64,000 nucleotides of DNA from positions 13,566,485 through 13,630,484 of the forward strand of contig NC_134027.1 in NCBI RefSeq assembly GCF_964204645.1, written 5' to 3'. Source of the stretch: Tubulanus polymorphus. Lineage: Eukaryota; Nemertea; Palaeonemertea; Tubulaniformes; Tubulanidae. Both the position numbers and the translations under genes were made by a program. Of this stretch, positions 17,297-26,759 are shown piece after piece. The notes under the pieces were generated by a model, which saw nothing but the letters and a program-made list of their open reading frames with translations, made no database searches and had not been told where the DNA came from. Each line of letters starts with the position of its first letter. Within the stretch, counting starts at the first letter, position 1.

Positions 17297-19905
17297 ATAT
17301 TTGGAACCATTTTAAGATGAAAAATCATGGTGAATTAGTTGATTTATATTTAAAATCAGATGTTATGATATTGGCTGACATATTTGAAAAATTTGGAGAA
17401 GTTAATTTGAATCATTTTAATGTTGATCCTTGTTATTGTTATTCAAGTCCTGGTTTAACCTGGCAATGTGGTTTAAAATATACAAATGTAGAATTAGATT
17501 TATTAAAAGAACCAGATATGGTTTTATTATTTGAAAAATCAATTAGAGGTGGAATTAGTGGTGTTATGGGAGATGTTATGGGGTATTTTAAAGCAAATGA
17601 TGAATATAAATTATTATATATTGACGCCAATAATTTATATAGCTGGGCAATGATGCAACCTCAACCGTATAAAAATTTTATATTAACAGAAGTTGAAAAT
17701 GATGATAAAACTAATTGGGAAAGCGCAACTATGAGTTTAGAAGATGAAGCACCAATTGGTTATTTCTTTGTAGTTGTTTTAGAATATCCTGAAAATATAA
17801 AGTTTAAAACAAGAAACTTACCTTATTGTCCAGAACATTTAACTGTAGATGATAGTTATTTAAGTGAATACCAGAAGAAAATAAAACCGAAAGATCATGT
17901 TTTTACAGAAAAATTAATACTTACTCAAAATAATAAATACAATTATATTGTTCATTATAGAATGTTAAAATTTTATCTAAAACAAGGAATGAAATTAAAG
18001 AAAGTACATAGATATATTGAATTTAATCAATCGAAGTGGTTAGAAAAATATATAGATTTCAATACTCAACAGAGAACAATATCAAAAACAGATTTTGAAA
18101 AAGATTTCTTCAAATTAATGAATAATAGTTTTTATGGTAAAACATGTGAAAATATTAGAAATAGAAATGATATTGAATTAGTAGATAATTCTGAAAGATT
18201 AAGACACCTACAATCAAGTCCTAGACATTTAGGAAATAAAAAATTTGAAGATTATTTAACAGCAGTTAAATTGAAAAGAACGTCAAAGAAATGTAATAAA
18301 CCTATATTCATTGGTTCAACTGTTTTAGAAGTATCAAAATTATTAATGTATGATTTTTATTATAATGTTTTACAACCACTTTTTGGGGAAAAGCATATTG
18401 AAATATTATATTTTGATTCTGTAACAGCTGACACCCCAATATTATTAAAATGTAATGATAAAATATTAATAAGAAGAATTTCAGAAATAATTCCAAAACA
18501 AAATGAACGTTATATTTCATATGGTGAAAAAGAATTGATACAAATAAATGGATTAATGGATGTTTGGACAAGAAATGGATGGAAAAAATTAAAGAATATT
18601 ATTAGACATAAAACAAATAAGAAAATCTATAGAGTTAGAACTAAATTAGGGTTAGTAGATGTTACAGAAGATCATAGTTTAATTAAACGAAATGGCGATG
18701 AAATAAAACCAACTGATATAAAAATTGGAGATGAATTATTACATAAAAGATTTTTCCAAAGAATGAATCATATGTCATTTGATGAAATAATTGATAATAT
18801 TTATAATATAGAACCCGAAACATTAGAAGAAAAAGAATATTTTATCATAGGATTTTTTATGGGTGATGGTTCAGCAGGTGTGTATAATTATGTTAATCGC
18901 ACTCAATATTGCTGGTATTTATGCAATCAAGATTTGAAATTATTAGAAAGAATAAAGAAATTCTGTGAAGAAGTTTATTCACATAAAACATTCAAAATCA
19001 TAGATGTTATGAAATCATCGCAATGTTATAGAATACATGTGAATAATCCTAAAGATTTTGCTATAAAATATAATGACGAAATCTATATTCATGCAATAGT
19101 GAAAAGTAATACTTCAACTAAAGAAAAGATAGTTCCAGATTATGTATTAAATGTAAAAAATAATTTAAGAAAATGGTTCTTCATTGGATTCTACGCAGCA
19201 GATGGTACTAAAAGTTTCAAAAACCGCAAAACAATATCTTTAGCTCAAAAAGGAAAAGTTGCTATATCAGGATTAAATATATTATGCAATTCATTAGGTT
19301 TTAATATGAATATTGGATTGATTAAATCTAAACCAAATTGCTTTAATTTAAGCCATGTAGAAAATGAGTTAACAGAAGAAGTTAAAGATTTATTTGAAAT
19401 ATATAACCCAACAGATTATGTTTATGATTTATCAACTGAAGATTGTACATTTAACCGTGGATTTCCATTAATAGCAGTCAATACTGACGCGTACATACTA
19501 AAAATCAAGACAAATGACATAACAAAAGACTTAAAAACATTAAAACATCATTTTGATTTTAGCAATTATCCCAAAGATCATGAACTATTTAGCAATGATA
19601 ATAAAAAGATTCCTGGTAAATTTAAAGATGAATTAGGGGGTGATGAAATGATTGAATTTGTTGGGATAAGAAGTAAAATGTATAGTTATAGAACAAAAGA
19701 TCATGAAGCTAAAAAGTTAAAAGGAATAACAAAACATGTGGTTGATAAACATATAGAATTTCAAGATTATATAAAGTGTTTATATAAATCAATTGTAATG
19801 AAACATAAAATGAATTGTTTAAGATCAGAAGATCACGAGATGTACATTAATGAAGTTGAAAAAACTAGTTTAAATCCATTTGATGATAAAAGGCACAAAA
19901 ATTAA
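17278..19905 (+). CDS. polB: Maverick family-B DNA polymerase catalytic part, containing an intein
   Basis: One open frame of 875 codons, an in-frame continuation artefact start (the true start is upstream at 15144). Residues 25-36 are the Exo III block (YLKSDVMILADI). Motif A is YIDANNLYSW with Asp116 (the usual G after LY is S). Motif B is KLMNNSFYGKT near 277-288. Motif C is split: ILYFD at 376-380, intein 381-735, then TDAY from 736. The protein then runs to TSLNPFDDKR and ends early because a deletion of about 2.3 kb (seen against copy 2) removed its last residues and the genes that followed. Confidence 0.9.
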   Translation: MFNRTLNIWNHFKMKNHGELVDLYLKSDVMILADIFEKFGEVNLNHFNVDPCYCYSSPGLTWQCGLKYTNVELDLLKEPDMVLLFEKSIRGGISGVMGDVMGYFKANDEYKLLYIDANNLYSWAMMQPQPYKNFILTEVENDDKTNWESATMSLEDEAPIGYFFVVVLEYPENIKFKTRNLPYCPEHLTVDDSYLSEYQKKIKPKDHVFTEKLILTQNNKYNYIVHYRMLKFYLKQGMKLKKVHRYIEFNQSKWLEKYIDFNTQQRTISKTDFEKDFFKLMNNSFYGKTCENIRNRNDIELVDNSERLRHLQSSPRHLGNKKFEDYLTAVKLKRTSKKCNKPIFIGSTVLEVSKLLMYDFYYNVLQPLFGEKHIEILYFDSVTADTPILLKCNDKILIRRISEIIPKQNERYISYGEKELIQINGLMDVWTRNGWKKLKNIIRHKTNKKIYRVRTKLGLVDVTEDHSLIKRNGDEIKPTDIKIGDELLHKRFFQRMNHMSFDEIIDNIYNIEPETLEEKEYFIIGFFMGDGSAGVYNYVNRTQYCWYLCNQDLKLLERIKKFCEEVYSHKTFKIIDVMKSSQCYRIHVNNPKDFAIKYNDEIYIHAIVKSNTSTKEKIVPDYVLNVKNNLRKWFFIGFYAADGTKSFKNRKTISLAQKGKVAISGLNILCNSLGFNMNIGLIKSKPNCFNLSHVENELTEEVKDLFEIYNPTDYVYDLSTEDCTFNRGFPLIAVNTDAYILKIKTNDITKDLKTLKHHFDFSNYPKDHELFSNDNKKIPGKFKDELGGDEMIEFVGIRSKMYSYRTKDHEAKKLKGITKHVVDKHIEFQDYIKCLYKSIVMKHKMNCLRSEDHEMYINEVEKTSLNPFDDKRHKN
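18418..19482 (+). other. Intein with LAGLIDADG homing endonuclease, inserted in PolB motif C
   Basis: 355 residues (S1 to N355), T as first C-extein residue. Block A: SVTADTPILL; block B: DVTEDHSLI with the T-x-x-H; block F: VYDLSTED at 334-342; block G: GFPLIAVN|T. The penultimate residue is Val rather than the usual His. The endonuclease core has two LAGLIDADG helices: IIGFFMGDGS (Asp150) and FIGFYAADGT (Asp262). The frame is intact through both exteins. Removal would bring the two halves of the YxDTD motif together; this is the pol-c intein position known from archaeal and giant-virus polymerases. Splicing activity itself is inferred. Confidence 0.93.
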
Positions 19906-19975
19906 ATTAATTGTTAAATTAATCATAAATAAGTTGACTAAATATTTTGAAGATAGTAATTTTTTTGATTAATAA

Positions 19976-20196
19976 ATGAGTGATAATAAGTGGATAATAA
20001 CTGGATTATATAATGGCGCCTTACTATCAGTTGGAACTGTTGGTTATTCAATGGTATTAAAAAAAGTATTTGAAAGGGAAGTGTTAATGTTGATAGATTT
20101 GATATAAATGATATTTTAAAATTAACATTAGCAATTACTTTATCTAATTTAACTATTGATTATTTGGAAAAACAAAAATATATTCCTCCCATATAA
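19976..20196 (+). pseudogene. Small Maverick membrane protein (WIITGLYNGALLS type), copy 1
   Basis: Starts at GATTAATAAATG. The first 30 residues (KWIITGLYNGALLSVGTVGYSM) are a hydrophobic segment; the frame then shifts, while the second half (DILKLTLAITLSNLTIDYLEKQKYIPPI, split by frame) remains readable to TAA at 20196. Same gene as 48938 in copy 2. Function unknown. Confidence 0.55.
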
Positions 20197-20220
20197 ATGC
20201 GTAATTATTTTACTAAATAA

Positions 20221-20619
20221 ATGGCTTCTGCAATTATAACTATTATAGGATCGGCAATTCTTAACGCTTTAGCATTTACTGGTGGCGGTTATTTATTTAA
20301 GCATATTGATAAAGATAGTTCATTAGGAGAACAAAGAAGACATAATTTAGCATTAGAGAAATATAATAAAGCAGCAGAAGAATATAGAGAAAAGAGGCAA
20401 AACTATATGGATTATATTAACAAGGAATTATATGATCAGAAGATTTCACATAGAGATTTTCAGTCAGTCGATGATGCAATGAGTTTATGTAACGCGGTAA
20501 CCAATAAAGAAAAATTACATCTATACAAACCTAAATTATCAGATTATTATACCCCGAGTAAAGAACAACAGAAATATGAAATAATATGGATTTTAGGTGA
20601 AACAGTTATTGTCATATAG
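20221..20619 (+). CDS. Conserved Maverick protein (ASAIITIIGSAILNALAFTGG type), copy 1
   Basis: 132 residues. An N-terminal glycine/alanine-rich hydrophobic segment (residues 2-26), then RRHNLALEKYNKAAEEYREKR with helical, probably coiled-coil character, then DFQSVDDAM and LSDYYTPS. I recognise this layout as a gene common in animal Polintons, of unknown function (perhaps virion or membrane associated). Starts at ACTAAATAAATG. It ends about 8 codons before the end seen in copy 2, after a change in the last hydrophobic segment. Confidence 0.7.
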   Translation: MASAIITIIGSAILNALAFTGGGYLFKHIDKDSSLGEQRRHNLALEKYNKAAEEYREKRQNYMDYINKELYDQKISHRDFQSVDDAMSLCNAVTNKEKLHLYKPKLSDYYTPSKEQQKYEIIWILGETVIVI

Positions 20620-20652
20620 ATTTACTAAGTAGTAATTTTTTTTCTAAATAAA

Positions 20653-20970
20653 TCGAAGTTAAAGTTGATAGTATTGATATTATTCCTCATGATATAAATA
20701 AAACTAAATTAAAAATATATTTAGAAAAACAAATATTAGAATTTGAAAATGATTTAAAAGTTAAAAAGAAAAAATATTTAAAAAGTAAAATTATATATTA
20801 TCTTATTATTAGTGGTTCGGTTACAATTAGTTCTGTAATAACATTTCTAGCAATATTCAGTCCATTAACACCTTTAGCTATATCAATTGGTGTGTTAGGA
20901 TTAAGTTCAAGTGTTTTAACTGGTATAAGTTCAAAATTAAATATAAAAAGTAATAAAGAAAAAATTAATT
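20653..20970 (+). pseudogene. Small two-membrane-segment Maverick protein, start lost, copy 1
   Basis: Sequence parallels 50795-51175 of copy 2, but the ATG has become ATC in CTAAATAAATCG. A lysine-rich helical part is followed by ISGSVTISSVITFLAIFSPLTPLAI and IGVLGLSSSVLTG, two hydrophobic segments. It stops at TAA in KEKIN because a deletion of about 1.5 kb joins it to the end of the next gene (copy 2 51060-52520). Confidence 0.6.
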
Positions 20971-21049
20971 AATTGATTAGCTTTAACTTGTATAGGAATT
21001 GTTATAGGAGGAATATTATATTTCAAATTTTAATTTTTTTATTATATAA
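20971..21049 (+). pseudogene. C-terminal membrane tail left from a deleted Maverick gene
   Basis: TTAGCTTTAACTTGTATAGG onward corresponds to the last hydrophobic segment (LxCIGIVIGGI) of the gene at 51192-52572 in copy 2. The rest of that gene is missing here. Confidence 0.6.
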
Positions 21050-22510
21050 ATGGATGTAGAAGGTGGAGAAGATATTGGAATGGATCCTTTAGATGAACCT
21101 GGTATAACTGATGAACAACAACCTGATTTTAGTGAAACAAGTTTTAATGACGGTAATGAGCCACAATATAATAATAATTTAAATATGCCTGATTATATTA
21201 AAAACGCAGAATCACAATTAAATCCTGAAAATTGAGACTCAGATTTAGTAAAACAAGATTTAGATAATTTAAACAAAATACGTAAATTAGAACATTTAAT
21301 TGAAAATTCTAAACTTAATATAAATGATGAAGACGTTGGGCCTTTAGTAGTTCAATTAAAATTTTTAGATAATGGTAAATGGTATTATCATTTGAAAGGT
21401 GATTATTATATTGATATCACTTATAAAAATAATAAAAATAAAATATTATCAAAATCAACTTTGAGTAATTTAGATCCAGATAGAATTAAGAGAATAAGTA
21501 ATAGTAATGAAATAACTGATGTTACGCAAAAAGAAAGAGATGATAATATAGACGTATTTAAACAAAGAATTAATGAATTATTTGAAACAATCAAAAATAA
21601 ATCAGAAACAGAAACAACTTCTGAAAAGAATATAACTTCCAAAACTAGTAAACTTAAATCAAATAAAGTTCCAATTGAAAAACTTTTACCGAATGGATTA
21701 ATTGATGCAACAGATCAAGAATTAGAAGATTTAAATAATATATTTTCTGTTGAAGCAATTAGAGAAATTAAAAGTATAAGACTTGCATCTGATTAAATTG
21801 CGCATGATAAAAGTATAAGAGATTTTAAAATTAGAACTTTAGAAAAAGAATTAACTGATAAAAATAAAGAAATAGAACAATTAAAGTCTGATTTAGATCA
21901 TCAAGTAATTGACGAAATAGAATATAGGCAAAAAGAATTACGTTTAGAAAAAGAAAAAGATGATTTAGAATATAACATAGAATTACAAAAAGAAAAAATT
22001 AAATTATTGTTAAAATCATATGATGATAATATTAATAGATTAAAAGTTATTTTTAAAGATTTGTTGATAAAACCAAATTCTGAAATATCATTAAAAGATA
22101 GAATAAAGTTATTATTTAAATTAGAAGGAATAACAATTCTTTCAATTCTAACAGCTGTAACTCTGTTATTTACAACTATTGGTTTAGCAATATCAAATGC
22201 TTTAAAATCTACTCCTACTCCAAATAAACCAGATAAACCCCCAGGTAATAATTCTATACAAGATAAAGTTAAAGATGGTTTAAAGAAATTAGCAAAATAT
22301 TTATGGAAACTATCTAAAAAATCTGCTGCAGCTTTACCAGGAATTATTGCATCAATTGTTGGTTTTATATTAAAATCTGCTGGAAATATTCTTAACTTTG
22401 CTGCTGAACATATTACTTTATTTTTAATTACAGTTGTAAGTGCTAGTATTTTTGGGTTAGTGAATATGATATCAAAAAGATATCAAGAAAAAATAATAAA
22501 AAATAAATAA
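21050..22510 (+). pseudogene. Maverick coiled-coil/membrane protein, copy 1 (nonsense mutations)
   Basis: Start at TTATATAAATG. The three open stretches (21050-21235, 21392-21796, 22007-22510) lie in one frame, so the breaks are in-frame stops: TGA at 21233 and TAA at 21794 at least. Layout: acidic N-terminus (GGEDIGMDPLDEPG), a charged long coiled coil in the middle, then a hydrophobic segment (ILSILTAVTLLFTTIGLAI), a proline linker, and the characteristic KKSAAALPGIIASIVGFIL segment. That last block is common in Polinton proteins of unknown function, probably membrane or virion interior. Confidence 0.7.
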
Positions 22511-22529
22511 TTAATTTTTTGTTAAATAA

Positions 22530-23777
22530 ATGAGTGGGTGTTATATAAGGCCTTCTAAGATTTCTAGAATATCTAATGCTATTAAAGCAGAAAGATCACA
22601 TCATATAATTACACATAATCCTTCAAATATTAATCCCGATAAAACTTTATATGTTAGAATTCCTAGATTAACACAAAATACTTTTTATGTTCCAAATAGT
22701 ATTTATTTATCGACTGATATAAAAGTAATTGGTCATGATAATAATTATGTTGTTGATAATGTTGGGAGATATTTGATTAAAAAATTAACTATAAAGATTG
22801 GTCCAGAAACAGTTTTCTCATTAGATGATTATAATTTATTTATGCATTATAAAGATTTATGGTTAACTAAAGAAAATAGAAATAATATGATATTTCAGGG
22901 TATTCAATCGGAAAACCATAATAAATTAAGATCTGAAGCCAATAATGCAGTAGTAACTAATGCTGTAGATAATTCGATAAAAAAGATTTATGGAAGCAAA
23001 TATAAAATTCCATTAGACTTTGAAATTATAAATAATAATGCACCTTTATATAAATATGTAATTCAAGAAGATATTATATTTCAGATAACATTTGCTCCTG
23101 TAAATGAAATTGTATTATCTAGCGTTGTTGAAGATATGGGATATAAATTATCGAATATATGCTTAGAATATGATACAGTAACTAATGAAAATATTGCTTA
23201 CACAATTCAAACTCAATACAATCAAGGATTTTCATTATTATATGATTATATTGATAAATTTAAAACTGTAACTATTAATGCAAATGATGAAATAATTAAT
23301 GAGAATATTAACTTCCCAAGAAGACCTATTAAAGGTATATTAATATTTTTTACTATTGCAACATATTCTAATGGCGCAATAAATGTTGATAGTTAATATA
23401 ATCCTGAAATAACAAAAGTAGAAATAACTATCGAAGGAATAGCAAATAAAATATTTTGTCAAGGAATGAGAATGATAGATCAGTGGCCAGAAATTAGAAA
23501 ACATTTTATGAATGAAAAAGTAAAATAATTTGAAAATTGTAATATTAATCAAATTGATTATTATACCGGTAATAAATATGCATTATGGTTAGATTTTAGA
23601 ACAACAGAGGATAATTCATTACATGGTTCTGGAAAAAAACTACAGAACACTAAAGATGGAATACAATTATTCATGACAAAGAAAAGAGGAGACAGAAATT
23701 TCAAAATGCACATTTATATTATATCTGACGCACAATTAAATATTGTAAATTCACAATTAGATAGTATTCAATATTAG
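22530..23777 (+). pseudogene. mcp: Maverick major capsid protein (double jelly roll), copy 1, two stops
   Basis: All 415 codons are in one frame, broken only by TAA at 23394-23396 and TAA at 23526-23528. Recognised by order of blocks: IPRLTQNTFYVPNSIYL at the start, VGRYLIKKLTIKIG, YKDLWLTKENRNNM, KIPLDFEI in the middle, LEYDT, NFPRRPIKGILIFF, then the hallmark ALWLDFRTTEDNSLHGSG and NTKDGIQLFM near the end. By family it forms the icosahedral shell as trimers. It sits after the coiled-coil gene and before the integrase, as in copy 2. Confidence 0.9.
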
Positions 23778-23807
23778 AAATATAAAGTTAAAATTAAGGA
23801 TATATAA

Positions 23808-24937
23808 ATGGGTGGTAAAAAAACTCCTAATACTAAAGAACAATATTTAAGAAATTTATATTACAACCCTGAGAGTTCGGTTGCTTATTCTTCTACCAAA
23901 AATATATGGCGTCAAGTAAAACAAGATAAATTAGATAAGATAATCCCACAAAATTTAGTTGAATATAAAGATATAAATGAATTTATGTTAGAACAACTAA
24001 CATATACAACACATAAACAAATTGTTAGAAAATGTAAAACTCGTAAAACTATGGTAAGTTATGTAGATCAACAGTGGCAAGGAGATTTAAATGATATGAA
24101 AAATGTTAAGAAAGATAATGATGATTATTGGTGGTTATTGAATATAATTGATATTTTTAGTCGTTATGTATGGAGTTTCCCACTTTATAGAAAAGATGCT
24201 GTGCAAACATCAAATGTTTTAAGAAAATATCATTCGGATGATAAACTAAAACCAGAAAAAATACAATTTGATGATGGAAAAGAATTTGATAATTCACTTG
24301 TTCATGAACTCTTAGATAATCATAATATTAAATATTTTTCAACAAAATCGGATAAAAAAGCAGCAGTTGTTGAACGATTTAATAGAACATTAAGAACAAG
24401 AATGCGGAAATATTTTACAGCAAATAATACTTTTAAATGGATTGATGTTCTACCAAAATTGATAGAAGGATATAATAATTCTTATCATTCTTCTATTGGA
24501 ATGAAACCTATTGATGCTAGAAAACCTGAAAATGCTGAAATTGTTTGGAATAATTTATATGGAGCATTTCTTGTAGATGATTTTGGTGAACCTAAATTTA
24601 AAGTTGGTCAAAATGTTAGAATTTCTAAGTATAAAAAGATATTTGACAAAGGATACGATCGATAAATTTTACTAGGGAAATATATGAAATAAAAAAGGTA
24701 ATAACAACAAAACCATATGTCTATAAATTAGAAGATTTAGATGGTGAAGAAGTTGATGGCTACTTTTACGAAGAAGAATTAAGTTTAACTACTGAAAATC
24801 TAGAACAAGAATATAAAATTGAAAAAGTATTAAAAGCAAAAACTATTAAAAGAAAAAAATATTCTTTAGTAAACTGGGTTGGATGGCCAGATAAATTCAA
24901 TGAATGGATATTATCAAGTAACATTAAAAATATATAA
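23808..24937 (+). pseudogene. Maverick integrase with chromodomain, right set (frameshifted)
   Basis: Start at ATATATAAATG. Open for 285 codons: QYLRNLYYNPES, then YVDQQWQGDL (first Asp), NIIDIFSRYVWSFPL, QFDDGKEF (second Asp), VVERFNRTLRTR (Glu), giving a complete DDE triad. One inserted base near 24661 (CGATAAAT, copy 2 CGTAAT) makes a stop. Beyond it the chromodomain is intact (YKIEKVLKAK...YSLVNWVGWPDKFNEWILSS) and ends in TAA directly against the ATPase ATG. Better kept than the left-set integrase. Confidence 0.9.
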
Positions 24938-25536
24938 ATGAATAAGGAATTATTTATATTTGAGCCTCATAATATGTTAACTTCTGGTGTAACAAATTGT
25001 GGAAAAACTTATTTTATATTAAATTTATTAGAAACTTTATAAAAACTATTTTGATAATATAGTATTATTTTGTCCAACATATGAATTTAATCAAACTTAT
25101 GATAGAAATAATACTAGAAATAATAAATCTATTATATTAGATCCTAAAACAGTAAAAGAAAATTTAGATAATTGTATTAAAATAGCAATAGATATTTATA
25201 AAGGATCAAATACATTATTCATTATAGATGATTGTGCACATTTACATGATTCAAAAATTAGAGAGAGTGAGTTATGCTATTTAGCTTTTTCTGGCAGACA
25301 TTTTGGGATAACAACATGGGTTTTAAATCAAAAATATAATTCAATTGTTAAAGACTTTAGGGAGAATTCTAGTTTTATTCTACAATAAAGATAGAAAATC
25401 GATGAAAAATGCACTTGAGGAAAATGATATTATTCCACATGATTTACATAATGAATATATGGATAAATTGAAAAATATTAAAAGATCAAAATTACTATTT
25501 AGATTACAACGCCCATTTAAATATGAATTTGTTTAA
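24938..25536 (+). pseudogene. Maverick packaging ATPase, right set (broken)
   Basis: Begins immediately after the integrase stop (TAAATG). Walker A GVTNCGKTYF; a stop after LLETL near 25040 by frame loss; Walker B TLFIIDDCAH, SGRHFGITTWVLNQKY downstream; the last part (25345-25536) is open to LFRLQRPFKYEFV. A second indel lies near 25365 (copy with ARILVLF). Same protein as at 14275 but with many substitutions between the sets. Confidence 0.85.
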
Positions 25537-25830
25537 ATTCAACTAGCTTGTTAATCTAGTATATTTTTTAGTTATATTCTAGTTTAATTCTAGTTATTGG
25601 TATTTGGAACAAAAATCAACTAGATTTAACAATATTTTAACTAGCTTGTTAATCTAGTTTAATTCTAGTTACATTCTAGTTGAATTCTAGTTGTTAGTAG
25701 TTGGAACAAAAATCAACTAGATTTAACAAGAAATAAATAAAAACAACAATATTTCAACTAGCTTGTTAATCTAGTTGAATTCTAGTTACGTTCTAGTTGA
25801 ATTCTAGTTGCAACATCACAACTAATGTTT
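25537..25830. repeat. CTAGTT-rich tandem repeat, about 2.7 copies of 100-118 bp
   Basis: AACTAGCTTGTTAATCTAGT recurs at about 25538, 25638 and 25757. Each unit also has several TTCTAGTT words and AAAATCAACTAGATTTAACA. CTAGTT and its complement AACTAG alternate, so the unit can fold back. It precedes protein A, as does the weaker array at 10896-11155. Confidence 0.85.
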
Positions 25831-25841
25831 TTGTTATATAA

Positions 25842-26430
25842 ATGGTAGGTGAAGAGAAAATAAAATCTAAAAATGGTGATGTTCCAATTGAAAAAACTTT
25901 AGATGATTTAGGAATAACAGAAAACAAATTAATTCCAGATGATGGTGCTTTAAATAATGTTACAACAAATAATAATTATGAATATTATCTTTATTGTAAA
26001 CATCAATTAGAAATATTAATAGCATCTGGAAAATGTAAAAATTTTATCGGTAAAAATTCAACTTATAATGAATTAGATACAATGAAATCAGATGAAATTT
26101 TTAGATTATTTAAGATTTATGAAACCGCGAGAACAGCTAGAATTAATGACGCGATATCAGAAAATGTAGTAAAAGGTTATAGTAAATTATGTAATTATAT
26201 ACTACCAATTGAAGATGAAAATAGATTATATTCCGATTAAAAAATGGTTATTTAGTTATGACTGAATTAAATAAATGGATTGGATATTTATCATTTCAAT
26301 TAGGTGGATTTATGACATTATTATCAACTGGAGTTATAACATTTTCAAATATTGAAAGTAAAAATATTTCTATAATAAATGAACGAGGTGGAAGAAGTGA
26401 AGAAAAAACCGAGATCACAGAAACAAATTG
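25842..26430 (+). pseudogene. Maverick protein A (unknown), right set, frameshifted
   Basis: Start at GTTATATAAATG. The first 132 codons are open: VPIEKTLDDLGITEN, CKHQLEILIASGKCKNFIG, TARTARIND, YSKLCNYILP. One base is missing near 26238 (YSD then stop). The rest (YLVMTELNKWIGYLSFQLGGFM, STGVITFSN) continues in the next frame with a hydrophobic C-terminal segment, and runs past the start of the next gene. Partner of 11156. Confidence 0.65.
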
Positions 26431-26759
26431 AATGGTCTCGGCAATTAGGAATTAAATCACAAGAATATAAAAAAGCTGTAAAAGAAAAAATAAGTAATAA
26501 AAATGTTAATGAAAATGGTGAAAATATTGTTATTTCTACTCCTTCTAATGATAGAATATTTGATAAATGTCTATATTTTACAGTTGGATTTGTAATTGTA
26601 TTCATTTTGATTGGGTGTAATTGGTATAAGAAATCAAATAAAATTCATGATATTAATAATTCTGGAACAACTGCTATCAAAAATGAAAATACTTCTGAAA
26701 TTCCAAAATTGATAATAAAAAAATGGATTAATATTCTAGAAAAAAAACAAAAAAAATAA
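26379..26759 (+). CDS. Small single-pass membrane protein, right set (intact)
   Basis: 126 residues. Start in ATAATAAATG, overlapping the end of protein A. Basic N-terminus (KKKPRSQKQIEWSRQLG), one hydrophobic segment around residues 67-82 (LYFTVGFVIVFILIGCNWY), basic C-terminus ending KKQKK. It is the last plus-strand gene before the terminal motif. Function unknown. Confidence 0.65.
   Translation: MNEVEEVKKKPRSQKQIEWSRQLGIKSQEYKKAVKEKISNKNVNENGENIVISTPSNDRIFDKCLYFTVGFVIVFILIGCNWYKKSNKIHDINNSGTTAIKNENTSEIPKLIIKKWINILEKKQKK

Noticed and set aside
18308-18571. Minus-strand frame inside the polymerase
   Set aside because: Shadow of a strongly supported plus-strand gene in AT-rich DNA.
18418-19482. 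Group I intron or free-standing homing endonuclease gene instead of an intein
   Set aside because: The insertion is in frame on both sides, begins with Ser, ends Asn-Thr and has Hint-type blocks A, B, F and G around the endonuclease. No intron splice signals are needed to explain it.
18418-19482. Hedgehog-type Hint domain of the host
   Set aside because: It lies inside the polymerase catalytic motif and contains LAGLIDADG motifs, which Hedgehog Hint domains lack.
22530-23777. Stop-codon reassignment in the capsid gene (a single frame with only TAA stops)
   Set aside because: Copy 2 has other codons at these places and has its own frameshifts; ordinary decay explains it. TAA is also the normal terminator of neighbouring genes.
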